In this document: positions 1 to 10,818 of the stretch, one piece after another | Position numbering within the stretch: position 1 is the first letter of the stretch | Layout: the number at the start of each line of letters is the position of its first letter | From: Hygrophila difformis | Lineage: Eukaryota > Streptophyta > Magnoliopsida > Lamiales > Acanthaceae | Assembly (NCBI GenBank): GCA_030278955.1 | Contig: JAOANR010000011.1 | Coordinates: 33,236,403-33,300,402, forward strand | Direction: 5' to 3' | DNA length: 64,000 nt | Made by a program: the position numbers and the translations under genes | The notes under the pieces: generated by a model | Databases searched by the model: none | What the model was told of the DNA's origin: nothing | What the model saw: the letters and a program-made list of their open reading frames with translations, nothing else

Positions 1-849
1 AACTGGAAACATAATTGATAAACAGAGATTTCTCCATATAAATTGGATTTTGTTCGATTGCGGTCGTGAACGATTGATTACTAATGGCTTTAATCCCGGT
101 TACAACCAAAAAAAAACTTCCGACAACTCCTAACAACCCCAAACCATTTCGAACATCGTTACCGAAAACAGCAACATAAATGAATTGAACCTTCGGGAAG
201 CATTGATGGGTAGAAGAAAGTACCTTCACAAAGTTTGAGTCATTTGAGTTGGAAGAAATGGGGAAGACAGGAGGACAGGAATTCACCTTCACGAAATCGT
301 AAGGGCCGACTCAGGCCCCAGCACAGAGATTGGACTGCACCGGAGTGGGTTCGGGTTACGACGGCGGCTGCGCTTTTAAATTTTCCGGATAGCGATTTCA
401 CGATTTGTGGCAACTGGCAAGAGGACTTTTATTAGCAACAGCCAACAGACAACAGCAGGAATTCATGGCAAATAGTGAATGCACTTCGGTCTCAGGATCC
501 AATACCGAACCGAAGTCCGAACCCACCCCACATTTGAATTTGGTACTCGGAGTCAAGTCGAACTACCCTACCCGAAAGCCCACCCTTGTGCTGGGTCTAT
601 GTTTAAATTTTACAAATTAAATGCCCAAGCCCAGCTAAAGCCCACCTAAATACCGAACCATGGATCGACCCGGATCTCATTTCTCCATCACTCAGGCATT
701 TGAATTTCGGGGAAATCGAAATCTCCTCTTCACCATCACGACATCACCCGGCTGATGCTGCGAAAAAGTGGAAGGGGGCGATTTTTCTTGTGCAATAATC
801 GGTGAGATACCTCCAAATCATCCATAGGAAGCCCTATTAAAGATCATAG
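1..849 (+). promoter_or_regulatory. Upstream region and untranslated leader exon of the THO7-like gene
   Basis: No convincing coding region is seen here. Three AGCCCA motifs (reverse complement TGGGCT) lie at about 577-582, 628-633 and 639-644. They match the site II (TGGGCY) elements known from promoters of constitutive plant genes. Pyrimidine-rich sequence at 715-740 could hold the transcription start. The region ends at a good splice donor (CATAG/GTAAGT) at 849/850, so the last 100 bases or so are probably a non-coding leader exon. The transcription start itself is not determined. Confidence 0.5.
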
Positions 850-2000
850 GTAAGTTTAAACCAGTTCTTGTTGGTTTGAGTTGAGATTTTCTTAGAGTTT
901 GAAGTGGGTGAAGTGCGACGGGTTTGGGGAATAAAATTGGGGGTTTTGTGTTCTTTGTTGTTGTGGCTATAATTCATGACTATTAGAAGTCCTTGGTAGA
1001 TTGCATGCTTAAAATGAGGCAAATGTTGGAAATAAACTTTTGGTTGTGAAATTGGATCACCGACGGGTTTTGAGAATATTTGTTCGGATTTTTTGGTTTT
1101 GTGGAATCTTGCTAATTTATGAAGGATTGTGGTTTTTTGGATTCATATATCGGTTGTATTTTTGGAATTTGTAAAATTTTGATTGGAAGAGATAGGGAGG
1201 CCGACGGTAATGCTCCCCATTTTGGGGGGTTTATGGTTTTTGTGATTTTATTTGTTAAATGGTGGATTTTTGAGTTGTTTTTGAAGATGTATGTGTGTTG
1301 GGAGTTTGTAACATTTGCATAAATGTTGTTTTGAGAAAAGGTTGAGGTGGTGGTTTCTAAAGGGGATTTTAGTATAATTGGAAGAATTGTGTAATATCTT
1401 GCTTGTGAGGTTTATATGGAAGTTGATGGTTTTTAGTGATTATAGTGATAGTACCATTGAGTAAGTGAAGTTTTGATATGGATTTTGATTGATGTTGGAA
1501 GATGAAATATTGGGGATGATTGTTGAAGTGTTGTTTTTGAATTTATTTAGGCCTTTGAATTAATTGTTGATGTTCGGTGCTCTTTTGGTGAAAAAGGGAT
1601 TTGGATTATTTTCTTGGAAGTGGGATATTAGCATAGAATTCTTGTTCTATATAAATTGTGGGTAACATATGATTTATGTTGTTGCTATGATTGTTGTTTT
1701 GATGGTTGTTGAGAATTTAGTTTATAAGTATTATATTTAAATTTATGTACCTCTTCTTAAATTATTGTGGAAGTTGAGAGTTGGCTGGTGGAGAAGAAAT
1801 TGATCATTTCTTTTGGAATGGAATTTTTGTTCATAGAGAATTCTTGTTGGAATATTTGGTGTATTGTAAACTGTATGAATTTTCATGCTCAGGATGGAAT
1901 TGTCTGAGATTAGATACTGCTATTATTATATTCATAGTATTATTTTTTTTTTTTTTCTCTGTTTTGACTTTTGTGTGATGGTATGCTCTTTTAGTTGCAG
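850..2000 (+). other. Probable 1.15-kb leader intron of the THO7-like gene
   Basis: The segment begins with GTAAGT at 850 and ends with a T-rich tract and TTGCAG at 2000, which is 24 bases before the start codon. It is T- and TG-rich on the plus strand, as plant introns are, and short open stretches inside it have no recognisable protein content. Long first introns in the leader are common in constitutively expressed plant genes. The intron is inferred from the splice signals alone. Confidence 0.55.
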
Positions 2001-2024
2001 ACATAAGAGAATTGAAAGGTTAAA

Positions 2025-2884
2025 ATGTTGAAAGGAAGGAGGGTTGGGGGAAGGGGAGAGGCTGTGGCTGCCCAGTATGCATTTGGGCCACTTGAGGATG
2101 ATATTATAATAAAGCATCGGCTTCTAACCCGAACAACAACAACAAGGGGGGAACCGCCTTTGAAGAAACTTCAAAAGAAGTTTACGGCATTTACGGTAGA
2201 AGTGGAAAAAAAAGCTGATAATTATAATGAGTGTGAGAGACTTGCCAAAGCTTTCCTGCAGGAGCTGAATACTTTTGAAATTCCATTGCTTAAGAGCAAA
2301 GCTGTTATAGATGCAAATATTAGAGAGAAAGAGAACTACAATGAGTTAAAAAATGATATAGGTAACCAGATTTTACAGGCACAGAATGATATAGAGGATC
2401 TGAAGAAACAACTTGAGGAGAGCAAGATTGAGAGGGCGCACAAAGAGGAATGTGAGGCTATTAGGAAATTGATTGCCATGCAGCCCCCTAGGTCGGAAAC
2501 ACAGAAAGCCATAACAGAATTAGAGAAAGAGATTGCAATGTTGGAAGCAGAAAACACTGCAGGATCAAGAACATTGGAACTCCGAAAAAAGCAATTCACA
2601 CTTTTGTTGCATGTGGTAAGAGTTGTCATTTGTTTGATAAAAATTGCATACTTACTGTTGTTTGCTTCCTGTTCTCCACCTGTTATTGCATATGAGTTGT
2701 TAGTGAAAGGGGCTATTTATTCATGAACTATCCCGTGATGTATGTAATACAGGTTGATGAACTACAGAACACCATTGAGGAAGAGCAGAAGAGTTTAATG
2801 GAGGAAATGAGGACAGCTATTGATGAACATAGGACCGGGATGGAGGATGTTGCTGGGGGTCCTGAAGCTATGAGCATTGATTAG
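2025..2884 (+). CDS. THO7: THO complex subunit 7-like protein (two coding exons)
   Basis: The coding exons are 2025-2615 and 2753-2884, joined across a 137-base GTAAGA...TACAG intron, giving 240 residues. THO7 is a small coiled-coil subunit of the nuclear THO/TREX complex, which packages nascent mRNA for export and in plants also affects small-RNA production. The N-terminal third has the family's conserved blocks ([33 protein letters not shown]). It is followed by a long Lys/Glu-rich coiled coil with [40 protein letters not shown] and QPPRSETQK. Exon 2 adds [12 protein letters not shown] and an acidic tail. The length is close to that of Arabidopsis THO7A/B. The frame is open throughout and both splice sites are canonical, so this looks like a working gene, the only clearly intact host gene in the window. 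Without splicing, the first frame would run into the intron and stop at 2726. Confidence 0.93.
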
Positions 2885-3977
2885 ATGTTGAATAGCATTG
2901 ATATGGTACTTTGATGCTTACTGCAATATGTTTTTAGCAAAAGCATATTGGGTGTGAAGGATCTATTGGATATGTTTAGTGATACTTTTCGTGCTTTGTT
3001 TATTATGTAGCGGACTTATAGGACTTGTTTAGTGATCCCTGTAATATGGATATTCTTCCTCCATATAAACATATCGAGTTACAGCTTACAGGTGCAGTTT
3101 ATACTTCTTGTAAGGAATGCAATTGATATCAAGAGGTTGATTTTTCGAAGTTTCAAATTTCATAAGGTCTCATAAATTTAACCTATTGTTTGAGGCTGTC
3201 AAATGCTTGCACTGTTTCTTTACATTAAAGCATTGGCATGGTTTAATCATTGGTTAATAACTTGAATTTGATTTTTTTTTTTTTTTTTGTCTGTTTTAAG
3301 TAGTGTAACTCTAGCAACTTGGGATTGTACCATGTTCTTTGGCTATTGCCCATCTTAAACATTTAGCTAGTTAGTAAGTTTAGTTTACAATAATTTATGA
3401 TGAATTCATTTTTTACTGCTCGATGTCTAGCTATTGAGGTTAACTTCGGTTCTATATAATTTTATAAATCTCTTGTACTGTGGTTTTCCTTGATAAGGTC
3501 AAGAATTGGAAGATGCTTGCCTGCGTAATTCATACAGGCTGTACTTTTTTCCTTAAAAAGCATTCACTTGTTTTGTGGATGCAGTCCAAGAGCACATGAC
3601 GACCCAGAGAGCATCCTCATGTTTGTGCACCCTTTTCAAATCTCTATCCTCCAAAAATGGAGTATTTAATCTTAGCTTCTTGTGTTGGGGGCGCATCTCT
3701 ATCATTCTTTGCTTAACCTCGGTCCTCTTGATGAAATTCGTTTGTGTAGCTTAGTTTGGTACTCAGTCAGAGACTATGCATGTCATTTGGAGGGAAGGAT
3801 GTGCTGCACTGTTTTCTGTTTCCTAGTGTATCAGCATGCAATTTTTGTCTAATTCTTCCCTTTTATAGAAGTATAATGTTTCTACCGTTGTAAGAAGATA
3901 TCAAAGAGGGAGGAAGAAGATTCCATCACCCATTTCACTTTTACCAGCTGTTGATTTTCTTGATGGTGCATGACCCC

Positions 3978-3978
<1 letters not shown>
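2885..3978 (+). other. 3' untranslated region of THO7-like gene and unassigned intergenic DNA
   Basis: The first 200-350 bases after the stop codon are AT-rich and probably hold the 3' UTR. I cannot fix the polyadenylation site. Farther on, a CAG at about 3585 and some moderately GC-rich sequence at 3590-3720 could be a non-coding 3' exon, but no protein is recognisable. Nothing else is supported here. Confidence 0.35.

Positions 3979-4018
<40 letters not shown>
3979..4018. repeat. (ATT)n microsatellite
   Basis: About thirteen uninterrupted TTA/ATT units, followed by further imperfect ATT-rich sequence. Confidence 0.95.
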
Positions 4019-4079
4019 TTCCTTCAATTATTATTAATATTATTAAGCAGGTTTTTATAATTTTTGTATTAATTAATTA

Positions 4080-4557
4080 CTCCATCCGTCCCATTAAAAT
4101 GTCCCAAAAATTTTTGGCAAGGTATTTTATATGGGGATAGTTAGGATTTAATGTAATAATATATTAGTACTAGTAGTTAAAGTAAGGGTAATTTATGTAA
4201 TATAATTGTAATGGGTTTGAAATTTTAATTGATTATTATATTTATGTGTGATGTGATGGTTGTAAGTTGAAATTTACTAATGGTAGTGGTTTTAAAATTT
4301 TAATATACTTATTTATTGATGTAATATGATGAGTGTAGGTTGGTGATTAATATTTAGGCCCCATTCTTTTGAACTTATTTTCAGGACTTATTACTTCTTC
4401 TTTTTTCAAAAATCAGATCAGATAAGATCAGATAAGAAACATTCAGATCAGACCAGATCAGATAAGAAACTTAATGATTTTCTAAAATATAAATGAGACA
4501 AATGTGTTGTGACGGACCAAAAGGGAAAGTGAGACATTAATAATGGGACGGATGGAG
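4080..4557. mobile_element. Stowaway-type MITE
   Basis: The ends are inverted copies (CTCCATCCGTCCCATTA at the left, its complement at the right), each flanked by the TA target expected of Tc1/mariner-derived Stowaway elements. The 478 bases are AT-rich with no coding capacity. The right third contains short direct repeats of AGATCAGATAAG (about 4414-4470), which may mark a second small element nested inside. Confidence 0.85.
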
Positions 4558-4690
4558 TACTTATAAAGTATTTAATTTTGTGTATACATAACTTTGCTGT
4601 AGAGAGGCAACTCTTTAATGACAATGAATCAATGATAATTTATATTGAATTAGTATTTGTTTATTCTTGAACACATAAGAAAAATTATGG

Positions 4691-4837
4691 GAATGCGGAC
4701 TTGGCCTAGTGGTCATGTCCCTGACTTTCAATCTTATGGTTGTGGATTCGATTCTCATCCAACCCCTTATCGCTCCCCTTTATCCTTCTTTGTAATTTGT
4801 GTGATTTAGGCTCCCACATGTCTGTTAATGTTTAAAA
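4691..4837 (+). mobile_element. tRNA-derived SINE with intact target duplication
   Basis: The head resembles a tRNA gene with an RNA polymerase III A box (TGGCCTAGTGG, 4703-4713) and B box (GGATTCGATTC, 4744-4754). A tRNA-unrelated body and an A-rich tail follow. The insert is flanked by exact 9-bp repeats AAAAATTAT (4681-4689 and 4838-4846). Two diverged copies of the same head lie on the minus strand near 6016-6122 and 33075-33235. It is not a tRNA gene: there is no cloverleaf 3' half and it ends in A-rich sequence. Confidence 0.8.
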
Positions 4838-4925
4838 AAAAATTATATAAATTTTGTCAATGTTTACCAAAAAAAAATATATGAGATTTAAAGTAAATTT
4901 ATGTCATGATATAATGTTTATTGTT

Positions 4926-5810
4926 TTCTCTTTTTTTTGAGGGAAATGAAGAAATTTGTTATATCAAAGCCAATACAGCAGTCCATACATGATGTTTGAT
5001 CCTTGTTCCAGTCAGCCAACATTAGTGAAACTCCAACCTCATCTATCTATTCAAACAAGCAACTGTCTTCAACAAATCTAATAGAGCTCCAGTGGCAGTA
5101 ATTAAGAAGTGAAAAAAACTGCGACCTCCTTCTCCACAAGGCAGCTTCGGTGAAAGAAGAAATGATTCAATGCAGATATCAAGCGGCAACAAAATTATAA
5201 TCACAGACTCATTAGGTTATCCCGACACCGATACCACAGAAGCTCCACCGTCCTCGATCAGCATCAAAGCATCATCCTCGACACCGGACAACATAGACCA
5301 TTGAAGTCCCTCCAATATCAGCAGCAAAGTGGCAGCAAAATGGCAGCCAAAAAGTGTCTCTTTCGTCTTGGGCAGTAGCAGCAGCTGCGAACCCCAATCT
5401 ACAGCTCCCCAAGATTTGCAAAACTTACAAGTGATGAATCAAAGTAACATACCCGAAAAAACTTACTACATATTCACATCTTCCCTACTCATAGTGTTCA
5501 AACCCAATGCTTCAACTCAAGGGAAAAGGTAAGGGCCATAACGAGGTTATACAAGAAGTGAGAATTTGGTTGAACTACCAGTGGGTGATTAAAAAACAAA
5601 GAACACTACATGACAATCAGCAAAAGCAAAAGTTGGATGCAAAGAGTTTGCGGCTCTCAAACACACAAAAACTAATTCATTCCTGCAATAACAGGTCTCC
5701 CAATTATGAAGATCAGAAAAGCCGAAAATTCCCCAATGAACTAACCACACCATACTAATCCCCCTCTAAAGGTTACCAGCAAACCAATCATTGTAACCTT
5801 CATCATTTTA
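4926..5810 (-). mobile_element. Non-LTR retroposed insertion, possibly a 5'-truncated LINE or retropseudogene
   Basis: An exact 10-bp repeat GTTTATTGTT flanks the segment (4916-4925 and 5811-5820). An oligo-T run directly inside the left repeat is an oligo-A tail when read on the minus strand. Together these are the marks of target-primed reverse transcription. The body, read on the minus strand, has no recognisable reverse transcriptase or other protein, so it may be a LINE 3' end or a retroposed non-coding or degraded transcript. Confidence 0.6.
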
Positions 5811-5905
5811 GTTTATTGTTAATAATTACTGAAGACAAATTATTTTAGTAAAGATGGGAAAATAAATAAATAGCAATTAAATCAAAGATGTATATTTATT
5901 GAATA

Positions 5906-6233
5906 CTCCCTCCGTTTTCTAAAAATTACAACGGAGTCACAGTGCGCACAATCCAATACATATTTTAAACTATTAATAACTCAAGTTCGATACAAGTAAA
6001 AATTCTAAAATTCCGAATTACAAAAGGGCATAAAGGGGAAGGAAAAGGACTGGGTGGTAATCGAACCCCCAACCTATGGTTGGAAGATAGGGAACATGAC
6101 CACTTGGGTCCAGTCCCATTCCCTGAAAAACAAGTCAAAGTGTGTGTATAACTATGTTAAAATTTTAAGTCAAAGTGCGTATGTGAACAATACCAAATTT
6201 CCAAACATTACAATATTTCAAAAACAGAGGAAG
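5906..6233. mobile_element. Stowaway-like MITE carrying a SINE head
   Basis: The left end CTCCCTCCGTTTT and right end AAAACAGAGGAAG are imperfect inverted repeats, each bordered by TA. The centre (about 6016-6122) is a reverse-oriented copy of the SINE head described at 4691-4837, so the MITE appears to have been a SINE target. Confidence 0.7.
6016..6122 (-). mobile_element. SINE copy nested in a MITE
   Basis: Read on the minus strand it has an A-box-like CAAGTGGTCATG, the stretch around CCAACCATAGGTT, and the B box GGTTCGATTACC. This matches the order and spacing of the SINE at 4691-4837. The limits are approximate because both ends have decayed. Confidence 0.6.
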
Positions 6234-6262
6234 TAATATTTAATACTATGTACTAAAAAATA

Positions 6263-6370
6263 CTCCATCTATTTAATCGCTTAAGCAATGTCTCACATTC
6301 GAGCCTTGTGCATGAAAAAACTATTTGCAGTGTAAAAAGTTTAAATGACACAATAAATGAACGGAGGGAG
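6263..6370. mobile_element. Short Stowaway MITE
   Basis: About 108 bases between TA dinucleotides, beginning CTCCATCTATTT and ending AACGGAGGGAG. The ends form an imperfect inverted repeat typical of Stowaway elements. No coding capacity. Confidence 0.65.
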
Positions 6371-6429
6371 TAGTATTTTAATACTCCACCTAATAAATAA
6401 AGTAGTACTAATATATACTTCATCTTAAT

Positions 6430-6507
6430 TTAGCTGTAATTCTGGACTTTTGTATTTCCTGTTGATGAATATTAAAGCTTGATTCCAAAAAAAAAAAAAA
6501 AAAAAAA
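6430..6507 (+). mobile_element. Possible 5'-truncated LINE 3' end with poly-A tail
   Basis: The sequence resembles plant L1 3' ends (TGTATTTCCTG, then AATATTAAAGCTTGATTCC) and is followed by 21 uninterrupted A residues at 6487-6507. I found no clear target duplication. Sequence after the tail looks like a decayed Stowaway end (GAGGGAGTA). Confidence 0.4.
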
Positions 6508-6786
6508 CACCGAGGGAGTATGATTTTAGATTTTTTTTAAAAAAAATATTTGACTAAAATAATAATAAAATTAAATATGATTAATTTGTCTTATTAAAAA
6601 GTCTTTGGGATTGCCCTCATGGCCCTTTTCTTAGAAAAAAAAAATTCTAAAATCTTTGTTTGGATTCACTTGTTTTTTTTTTAAAAAAAAAAATCCCTTT
6701 TTGTAGTAGTAGTGATAGTGATTTATTCATCTTCATGTACAACAACAAATTCAACCACCATGATGAATTGAGTTTAATATTAAATA

Positions 6787-7111
6787 GGCCACTACAAGTG
6801 CTTATATTTGATTTTAGGCCACTACAAATACTAATTATTAAAATAGGCCACAACAAAGGTATTATATTGTAAAAATAGGTCAATTGAATTTTGAACATAT
6901 TTTTTAACCCCCACAAACTTTTAATTTCTTCCATTTTTCACCCCAAACTTTTATTTTCAATTTGACATTAATAAATCAATCAAATGACAGTTTTTAAATT
7001 TATTTTTATTTCCTGTTATATTTTTTCATTTTATAATTATATTTTAATTTTTCAAAATTTAATTTTATTATTTTTCAAAATTTTCAATTTACTTTTTTCA
7101 ATCTAGGATTC
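6787..7111. mobile_element. Left arm of an interrupted TIR transposon
   Basis: The 6787-6960 stretch is an inverted copy of 32770-32942 at the other side of the nested retrotransposons. The terminus reads GGCCACTACAAG, and GGCCACTACAA or a close variant recurs twice more within 80 bases as subterminal repeats. AT-rich sequence follows to 7111, where the copia composite is inserted (target copy GATTC, 7107-7111). Both arms together make about 1.1 kb with no transposase, so it is non-autonomous. CACTACAA termini recall CACTA elements, but the superfamily is not settled. Confidence 0.65.
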
Positions 7112-7950
7112 TGTTAAGGAAATATCCTGTGTGATGTGAAGATGTTCGTTGCTACACCAATGTTGAGACAACCCTCCAACAACGAGTACTCTGCACAACT
7201 GGAAAGTACAGAAAGGACAGTGACGTGGCCACTTCCCTTAGCAGGCTTTTAGGGTTTTTTTGATGGGCCTTGCACATCTATAAATACCTGTTTTCATCCT
7301 CCATTTTTCTCAAGACTTATTCCAGCAGCAAAGGATAGAAAACAGAGCATTCTTCAAGGTCCTTCTCTGCCATGATGATCTAAGGGAAGCTGGAGCCATA
7401 ATCCCCCCAGTTCGTTGTTGACAGAAGCCAGAAACAACTATTTTACAGCTGTGTATTTCTTTGTTGTTCTGACTGCTGCATTCTTATGGGGATTTGAGTT
7501 TGTGTTTATGCATTTCTTGGCATATCTCTAGTAAACACAACTTGTGCTTAGTTTTGGTGTTTTTATCACCATTGCACTTGATTTGTTGAGTAGCTAGATT
7601 CCACAAACACCACCTTAGCACCTGCTGGTGAATTGAGTGCATTTGGGTAGATAGTTGAAGCTCCCATGTGTTCTTCTAGTCTATTTGGGTAGATAGGAGA
7701 GTTCACTGGAATGTAAGGGTGTGTAGGGTGTGATTGACTCTTGTTCAATCTGTTTGGTGGAGATTTAGTGAATACCTGGCTTGGAGCCCCCAGATGTAGA
7801 TCAGTGGATCGAACTGGGTGACCAAACTCTTATGTTCTTGTTTATTTTCCGCACTCTGTTTGTGTCTGCCTCTGGTTGTGGTTTGCAGGTTGTTGAGACA
7901 TCGCTCAAACAACGCTTACAGGGTTTTACATATTAAGATTGGGCCTGTCA
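7112..7950 (+). mobile_element. Copia LTR 1 (first LTR of gag-only composite)
   Basis: The LTR is 839 bases, begins TGTTAAGGA and ends CCTGTCA, and is nearly identical to LTR 2 of the same length (9932-10770). Inside are a TATA-like CTATAAATACC at about 7279 and an AG-rich leader. It is preceded by target copy GATTC and followed, after AT, by a primer-binding site. The few differences from LTR 2 suggest fairly recent insertion. Confidence 0.9.
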
Positions 7951-7952
7951 AT

Positions 7953-7964
7953 TGATATCAGAGC
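7953..7964 (+). other. Primer-binding site, tRNA-iMet type, one mismatch
   Basis: TGATATCAGAGC differs at one base from TGGTATCAGAGC, the complement of the initiator tRNA-Met 3' end used by many plant LTR retrotransposons. It lies two bases after the LTR end. Confidence 0.8.
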
Positions 7965-8072
7965 GGGGCTCTAAAATTTATCTGAGTTCGGTCCAAAATG
8001 AATCGAGAAGGTGGTTCAATCTCAAGGCCTCCTTACTTTGATGGTTCAAATTACTCTGACTAGAAGAATCGC

Positions 8073-9326
8073 ATGAGGATATTCATTCAGTCAGTAAGCA
8101 TGGAGGCTTGGAATGCTGTTCTGACACCCTGGGAACAACCAATGAAGGAGATTCGCATACCCGCCACTAAAACAACTGCTGCTACGGTTACTCATGTCCC
8201 ATCTACTCTAGCAGAAATGACTACATCGGAAAAGAGTCAACAACAAGGAAATGTCGTTGCCCTGAATTGTCTGTTTAAAGCAGTCGATGAATCTCAATAC
8301 CACATGATCTGTAACTGCACTACAGCTCATGAAGCTTGGCATGCTTTGGAAGCTGCTCAAGAAGGAGTTATGGCATTCACTGAGGTTGTTCAAACAACCA
8401 CAAAATCGCAGTCTAAACATCTATCTGACACAGAGTCTCATGAATCCGACAGTGAAGCTAGTCAGTATGATTATGAAGAACTTCTTGCAGGTTTTGAAAG
8501 TGTGAAAGAGGATCATGCATGTGTTGTTGCAGAGAAAAAGAAGCTACTTAATCAGAAAGGAGATCTGTTGATTACCATTGATGAGAAAGATGCTGAAATT
8601 CTTGAGCTAAAGAGATCTATGGCTGCTATATCTGTTGAGAGGGATAATCTGAAGAAAGAAAATGTTCAACTCAACACCAAGATTCAGAGGCTTGAAGGAA
8701 TGGTAAAAGGGAAGGAGAAACTTGATGAAATTTATTCTAAAGGGAAGCACATCTTTGATTTAACTGGAATTGGTTATCAGCACAACACACCAAAAACACA
8801 GAAAGCTGTAACCACTTTTGTGAGTGCAGGTACACTTGGTGAAGGTACTTCAAAAGAACCAAAGGATGATCCATTGGTGAAATCTTCAAAGAAAAGCAAA
8901 GATTGTGCATATTGCAAGTTTCAAGGTCATTCGGCTGATAAGTGTATGAAGCTTTCTAGAGATATTCTTGGTGGTCGACCAGTTGTTTGGTCATCCCTCG
9001 AACTACAAAGACAAGTTAAAATCAAGATGATGTGGATTCCAAAGAACAAGATAGTCAAACAATGCTTGGTTGCCCATACTGCTCAGAAATGCACAAATGA
9101 TGGTAAATTGAAGGATGTTGTTGATCTATCTCAGAATTGTGTGATGAAGGGTATTCGTTCTTCCAACAATTGTTATATACTGGAGAAATCTGTGGAAGAA
9201 GCTTTATTGACTCAAGATGGCACTGCTTCTGGAGTTGTTCGAAGGATGTTGAAACAACGATGTACTGGAAATTCTGCTGGTGAACCTGACCTTGGAGGAA
9301 CAAACAAGGGCAATTTATCTTGCTAA
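8073..9326 (+). CDS. Gag-like protein of a non-autonomous copia element
   Basis: The 417-residue frame is the only long frame between LTR 1 and LTR 2. The N-terminal third resembles copia Gag capsid regions (DUF4219/UBN2 type), with AWNAV near residue 12 and ATTAHEAWHAL-like sequence near residue 90. The middle is acidic, then forms a Lys/Glu-rich coiled coil (about residues 140-220). A CX2CX4HX4C zinc knuckle (CAYCKFQGHSADKC) lies near residue 280. The frame could extend upstream: translation from about 7998 reads MNREGGSISRPPYFDG before an in-frame TAG at about 8061. No protease, integrase or reverse transcriptase follows, so the element must borrow these enzymes. The 600 bases downstream to the PPT hold nothing recognisable. 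Confidence 0.8.
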   Translation: MRIFIQSVSMEAWNAVLTPWEQPMKEIRIPATKTTAATVTHVPSTLAEMTTSEKSQQQGNVVALNCLFKAVDESQYHMICNCTTAHEAWHALEAAQEGVMAFTEVVQTTTKSQSKHLSDTESHESDSEASQYDYEELLAGFESVKEDHACVVAEKKKLLNQKGDLLITIDEKDAEILELKRSMAAISVERDNLKKENVQLNTKIQRLEGMVKGKEKLDEIYSKGKHIFDLTGIGYQHNTPKTQKAVTTFVSAGTLGEGTSKEPKDDPLVKSSKKSKDCAYCKFQGHSADKCMKLSRDILGGRPVVWSSLELQRQVKIKMMWIPKNKIVKQCLVAHTAQKCTNDGKLKDVVDLSQNCVMKGIRSSNNCYILEKSVEEALLTQDGTASGVVRRMLKQRCTGNSAGEPDLGGTNKGNLSC

Positions 9327-9918
9327 ATGGATGAGAAGTTTGTTGGGCATGGTTTTCATGATTCTCTATTTGCCCAACTTAGTGTGGTTCTCAGTTTTCA
9401 TTGATTTTATTTGGCACACTTCTCTGATTGGTTAATGGGGAGAATAGTGGATACTGGTTTTCTTATTAGTCTACTCGTCGCCATATTCAAGTTGTTATTG
9501 CATTGTTGGAACATCCACACAACAATGACTGTGCTGACCGAGATGAATCAAGAGGTAATGATTTAGTAAAGTAAGTTACGTCAAGGCAATATGTTGCTCC
9601 CGAATTCTTTTGATGATGAATCTGAGGGGGGGAACGATTTTGAGGAGACATAATGATCTGCCAAGGAAGGGGGAGTACAGTGGAAAGGATTCATTGTCTT
9701 AACAACTCTGGAACAACTTCTTGATATATGCCTAATCTTCTTAATATATCTCTTATGGCATTCTGAGATTGTGGTATGCATATTCTGATATGTTGATATA
9801 TCTTGATGCATGATTTCTGGTGATATCATGGTTCTATTATGTTCGTATCATTTTTTATGATATCTGGTGTTATGTTCTGTACTTTCCATCTGTTTGATGC
9901 TTGACCTGATCATCTCCA

Positions 9919-9930
9919 CAAAGGGGGAGA
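9919..9930 (+). other. Polypurine tract before LTR 2
   Basis: CAAAGGGGGAGA directly precedes the TGTTAAGG start of LTR 2, the expected site of plus-strand priming. The same tract recurs before LTR 3 at about 12284-12295. Confidence 0.85.
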
Positions 9931-9931
9931 T

Positions 9932-10770
9932 TGTTAAGGAAATATCATGTGTGTTGTGAAGATGTTCGTTGCTACGCCGATGTTGAGACAACCCTCCAAC
10001 AACGAGTACTCTGTACAACTGGAAAGTACAGAAAGGACAGTGACGTGGCCACTTCCCTTAGCAGGCTTTTAGGGTTTTTTTAATGGGCCTTGCACATCTA
10101 TAAATACTTGTTTTCATCCTCCATTCTTCTCAAGACTTATTCCAGCAGCAAAGGATAGAAAACAGAGCATTCTTCAAGGTCCTTCTCTGCCAAGGTGATC
10201 TAAGGGAAGCTGGAGCCATAATCCCCCCAGTTTGTTGTTGACAGAAGCCAGAAACAACCATTTTACAGCTGGGTATTTCTTTGTTGTTCTGACTGCTGCA
10301 TTCTTATGGGGATTTGAGTTTGTGTTTATCCATTTCTTGGCATATCTCTAGTAAACATAACTTGTGCTTAGTTTGGGTGTTTTTATCACCATTGCGCTTG
10401 ATTTGTTGAGTAGCTAGATTCCAAAAACACCACCTTAGCACCTGCTGGTGAATTGAGTGCATTTGGGTAGATAGTTGAAGCTCCCATGTGTTCTTCTAGT
10501 CTATTTGGGTAGATATGAGAGTTCACTGGAATGTAAGGTTGTGTAGGGTGTGATTGACTCTTGTTCAATCTGTTTGGTGGAGATTTAGTGAATACCTGGC
10601 TTAGAGCCCCCAGATGTAGATCAGTGGATCGAACTGGGTGACCAAACTCTTGTGTTCTTGTTTATTTTCCGCACTCTGTTTGTGTCTGCCACTGGTTGTG
10701 GTTTGCAGGTTGTTGAGACATCGCTCAAACAACGCTTACAGGGTTTTACATATTAAGATTGAGCCTGTCA
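9932..10770 (+). mobile_element. Copia LTR 2 (middle LTR, shared by the two gag units)
   Basis: 839 bases from TGTTAAGGA to CCTGTCA, preceded by a polypurine tract and followed by an exact tRNA-iMet primer site (10773-10784). It therefore serves as the 3' LTR of the first unit and the 5' LTR of the second. A shared middle LTR normally arises by unequal recombination between related elements. Confidence 0.88.
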
Positions 10771-10772
10771 AT

Positions 10773-10784
10773 TGGTATCAGAGC
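10773..10784 (+). other. Primer-binding site, tRNA-iMet type, exact
   Basis: TGGTATCAGAGC, two bases after LTR 2. An exact match to the usual plant initiator tRNA-Met site. Confidence 0.88.
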
Positions 10785-10818
10785 CTACACTCTAACATAG
10801 CTGAGTGAGATCCGAAAG

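Noticed and set aside
235..620. Short plus-strand frames upstream of the THO7-like gene
   Set aside because: No family resemblance, and they overlap the probable promoter. Better explained as non-coding.
4691..4765. A functional tRNA gene
   Set aside because: A and B boxes are present but the 3' half does not fold as a tRNA, an A-rich tail and target duplication follow, and diverged copies exist, so it is a SINE.
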